Source of the DNA: Sphingobacterium multivorum | Lineage (GTDB): Bacteria > Bacteroidota > Bacteroidia > Sphingobacteriales > Sphingobacteriaceae | Length of the DNA: 64,000 nt | Direction of reading: 5' to 3' | Assembly: GCF_900457465.1 (NCBI RefSeq) | Contig: NZ_UAUU01000011.1 | Location: 620,001-684,000 of the forward strand | Part shown: positions 63,384-64,000 of the stretch, in pieces | Position numbering within the stretch: the stretch's first letter is position 1 | Layout: each line of letters begins with the position of its first letter | Translations under genes and position numbers: made by a program | The notes under the pieces: generated by a model | Told to the model about the DNA's origin: nothing | The model's input: only the letters and a program-made list of their open reading frames with translations | Databases searched by the model: none

Positions 63384-64000
63384 CTAGTTGACTGAGGTCC
63401 CGTCTATAATCTCTTCATCCGCTTTGCTGACCAATTTAGTATCTTGTTTTACGTCGCCAAATATTTCAATCTGACCATCGATGCTACGCCCTTTCTGTAC
63501 GGGGATGCGTTGGGTTTTGCCAGCAACGACAGCAATCACAAAGCTTCCTTCGCCCGAAGTAAATACCGCTGATTTTGGCACAACGAAAGTACTGTCTTGC
63601 GATGTTAAAGGTAATTCGACCTCTGCGACCATGCCGGGCAATAGCTTGTTGTCGATATTGTTAATATCAATTTCTACCCGTTCGGATCTTAATCTACTGT
63701 CCAAGGCACCCGATTTACGTGCAATCTTACCGGAGAAGGTTTGTCCAGGCAATGATTTGACGGTAAATTGCAAGGGCTGGTTTTCAGCTAGAAAACCCGA
63801 ATATTGTTCCGGAACAGCAACGGCTAACCGGAGTTTACGTTGTTGTTGAATGGTCATGATGGGCATTTCCGAACCACGGCCAGCTGGACCAACATAGGCG
63901 CCTTGATTGACATTTCTTGTTGCGATGACACCGTCGAAGGGTGCTCTGATTTCCAAATAATTCAAGAGGTTTTGTACTTCTGCATAGGCTGATTTAGCGG
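63384..64000 (-). CDS. RND efflux periplasmic adaptor (HlyD/MdtA family), 5' part outside the window
   Basis: The frame is open to the window edge. It covers a barrel-sandwich half-motif YLEIRAPFDGVIATRNVNQGAYVGPA, the beta-barrel domain (LRLAVAVPEQYSGFLAENQP, TFSGKIARKSGALDSRLRSER, LLPGMVAEVELPL) and a membrane-proximal domain (STFVVPKSAVFTSGEGSFV) to the C-terminus at 63384. The N-terminal signal and coiled coil are not visible. It should work with an RND pump encoded beyond the window or upstream. Confidence 0.9.
   Translation of the reverse strand, partial: AKSAYAEVQNLLNYLEIRAPFDGVIATRNVNQGAYVGPAGRGSEMPIMTIQQQRKLRLAVAVPEQYSGFLAENQPLQFTVKSLPGQTFSGKIARKSGALDSRLRSERVEIDINNIDNKLLPGMVAEVELPLTSQDSTFVVPKSAVFTSGEGSFVIAVVAGKTQRIPVQKGRSIDGQIEIFGDVKQDTKLVSKADEEIIDGTSVN

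Overview
The window reads as chromosomal DNA of a Bacteroidota member, most likely a Sphingobacteriaceae (Sphingobacterium-like) strain. The evidence is TonB-dependent SusC/SusD and Oar-type receptors, DUF4783-nadC-plsY order, DUF6520/MauE membrane proteins, DKNYY repeats, LytTR regulation, near-absence of Shine-Dalgarno sequences and promoter-like -33 TTTG / -7 TAnnTTTG pairs. Genus assignment is inference; no rRNA or marker gene is present.

Layout. 0-7.4 kb: housekeeping block (DUF4783 protein, nadC, plsY, M48 lipoprotein, DUF5362-like membrane protein, large Oar-like receptor). 7.4-17 kb: a wrecked accessory island. A 5'-truncated AlbA/ATPase regulator is cut by an IS21 remnant. Next comes an operon on the minus strand (XRE regulator, DUF262 ParB-like protein, HEPN RNase-like protein, and a third gene). 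The third gene was split by an IS3 element; an IS21 element then landed exactly at the IS3 edge (7-bp target duplication), and an ISL3 element landed inside that IS21 (8-bp target duplication, 23-bp perfect inverted repeats). Removing the insertions in silico restores one reading frame for the third gene. 17-18.9 kb: a non-coding stretch with a nested long-hairpin RNA candidate, one small gene, and repeat-rich DNA. 18.9-28.2 kb: TlpA-like thioredoxin protein, SusC, SusD (frameshifted), facing a minus-strand group of DUF6520-like, MauE and uncharacterised proteins. 28.5-32.5 kb: membrane LytTR regulator, small hypothetical genes, DUF3050 protein. 32.6-36.6 kb: TolC/EmrA/EmrB-type efflux operon, followed by two OmpR-type two-component systems. 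41-48.4 kb: DinB, serine hydrolase, then a hydroxyacyl-CoA dehydrogenase, oleate hydratase, AraC regulator and acetyltransferase, all with several frame breaks. 48.5-56.3 kb: two same-orientation copies of one IS4-family element bracket a nucleosidase, a LutB-LutC fusion, LutA, FabG and an HdeD-like protein, which looks like a composite transposon. 56.4-64 kb: acetyltransferases, glyoxalase-like protein, DUF4180 protein, Dyp peroxidase, hydrolase/methyltransferase pair, lipoprotein, choloylglycine-hydrolase-family enzyme and a partial RND adaptor.

An unusual number of genes, both IS and chromosomal, carry one-base frame breaks, many of them in homopolymer runs. This suggests consensus errors in part of the sequence, so several 'pseudogenes' here may be intact in the organism. 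The in-frame stop codons, the fabG deletion, the istA deletion and the IS-interrupted third gene cannot be explained in that way.
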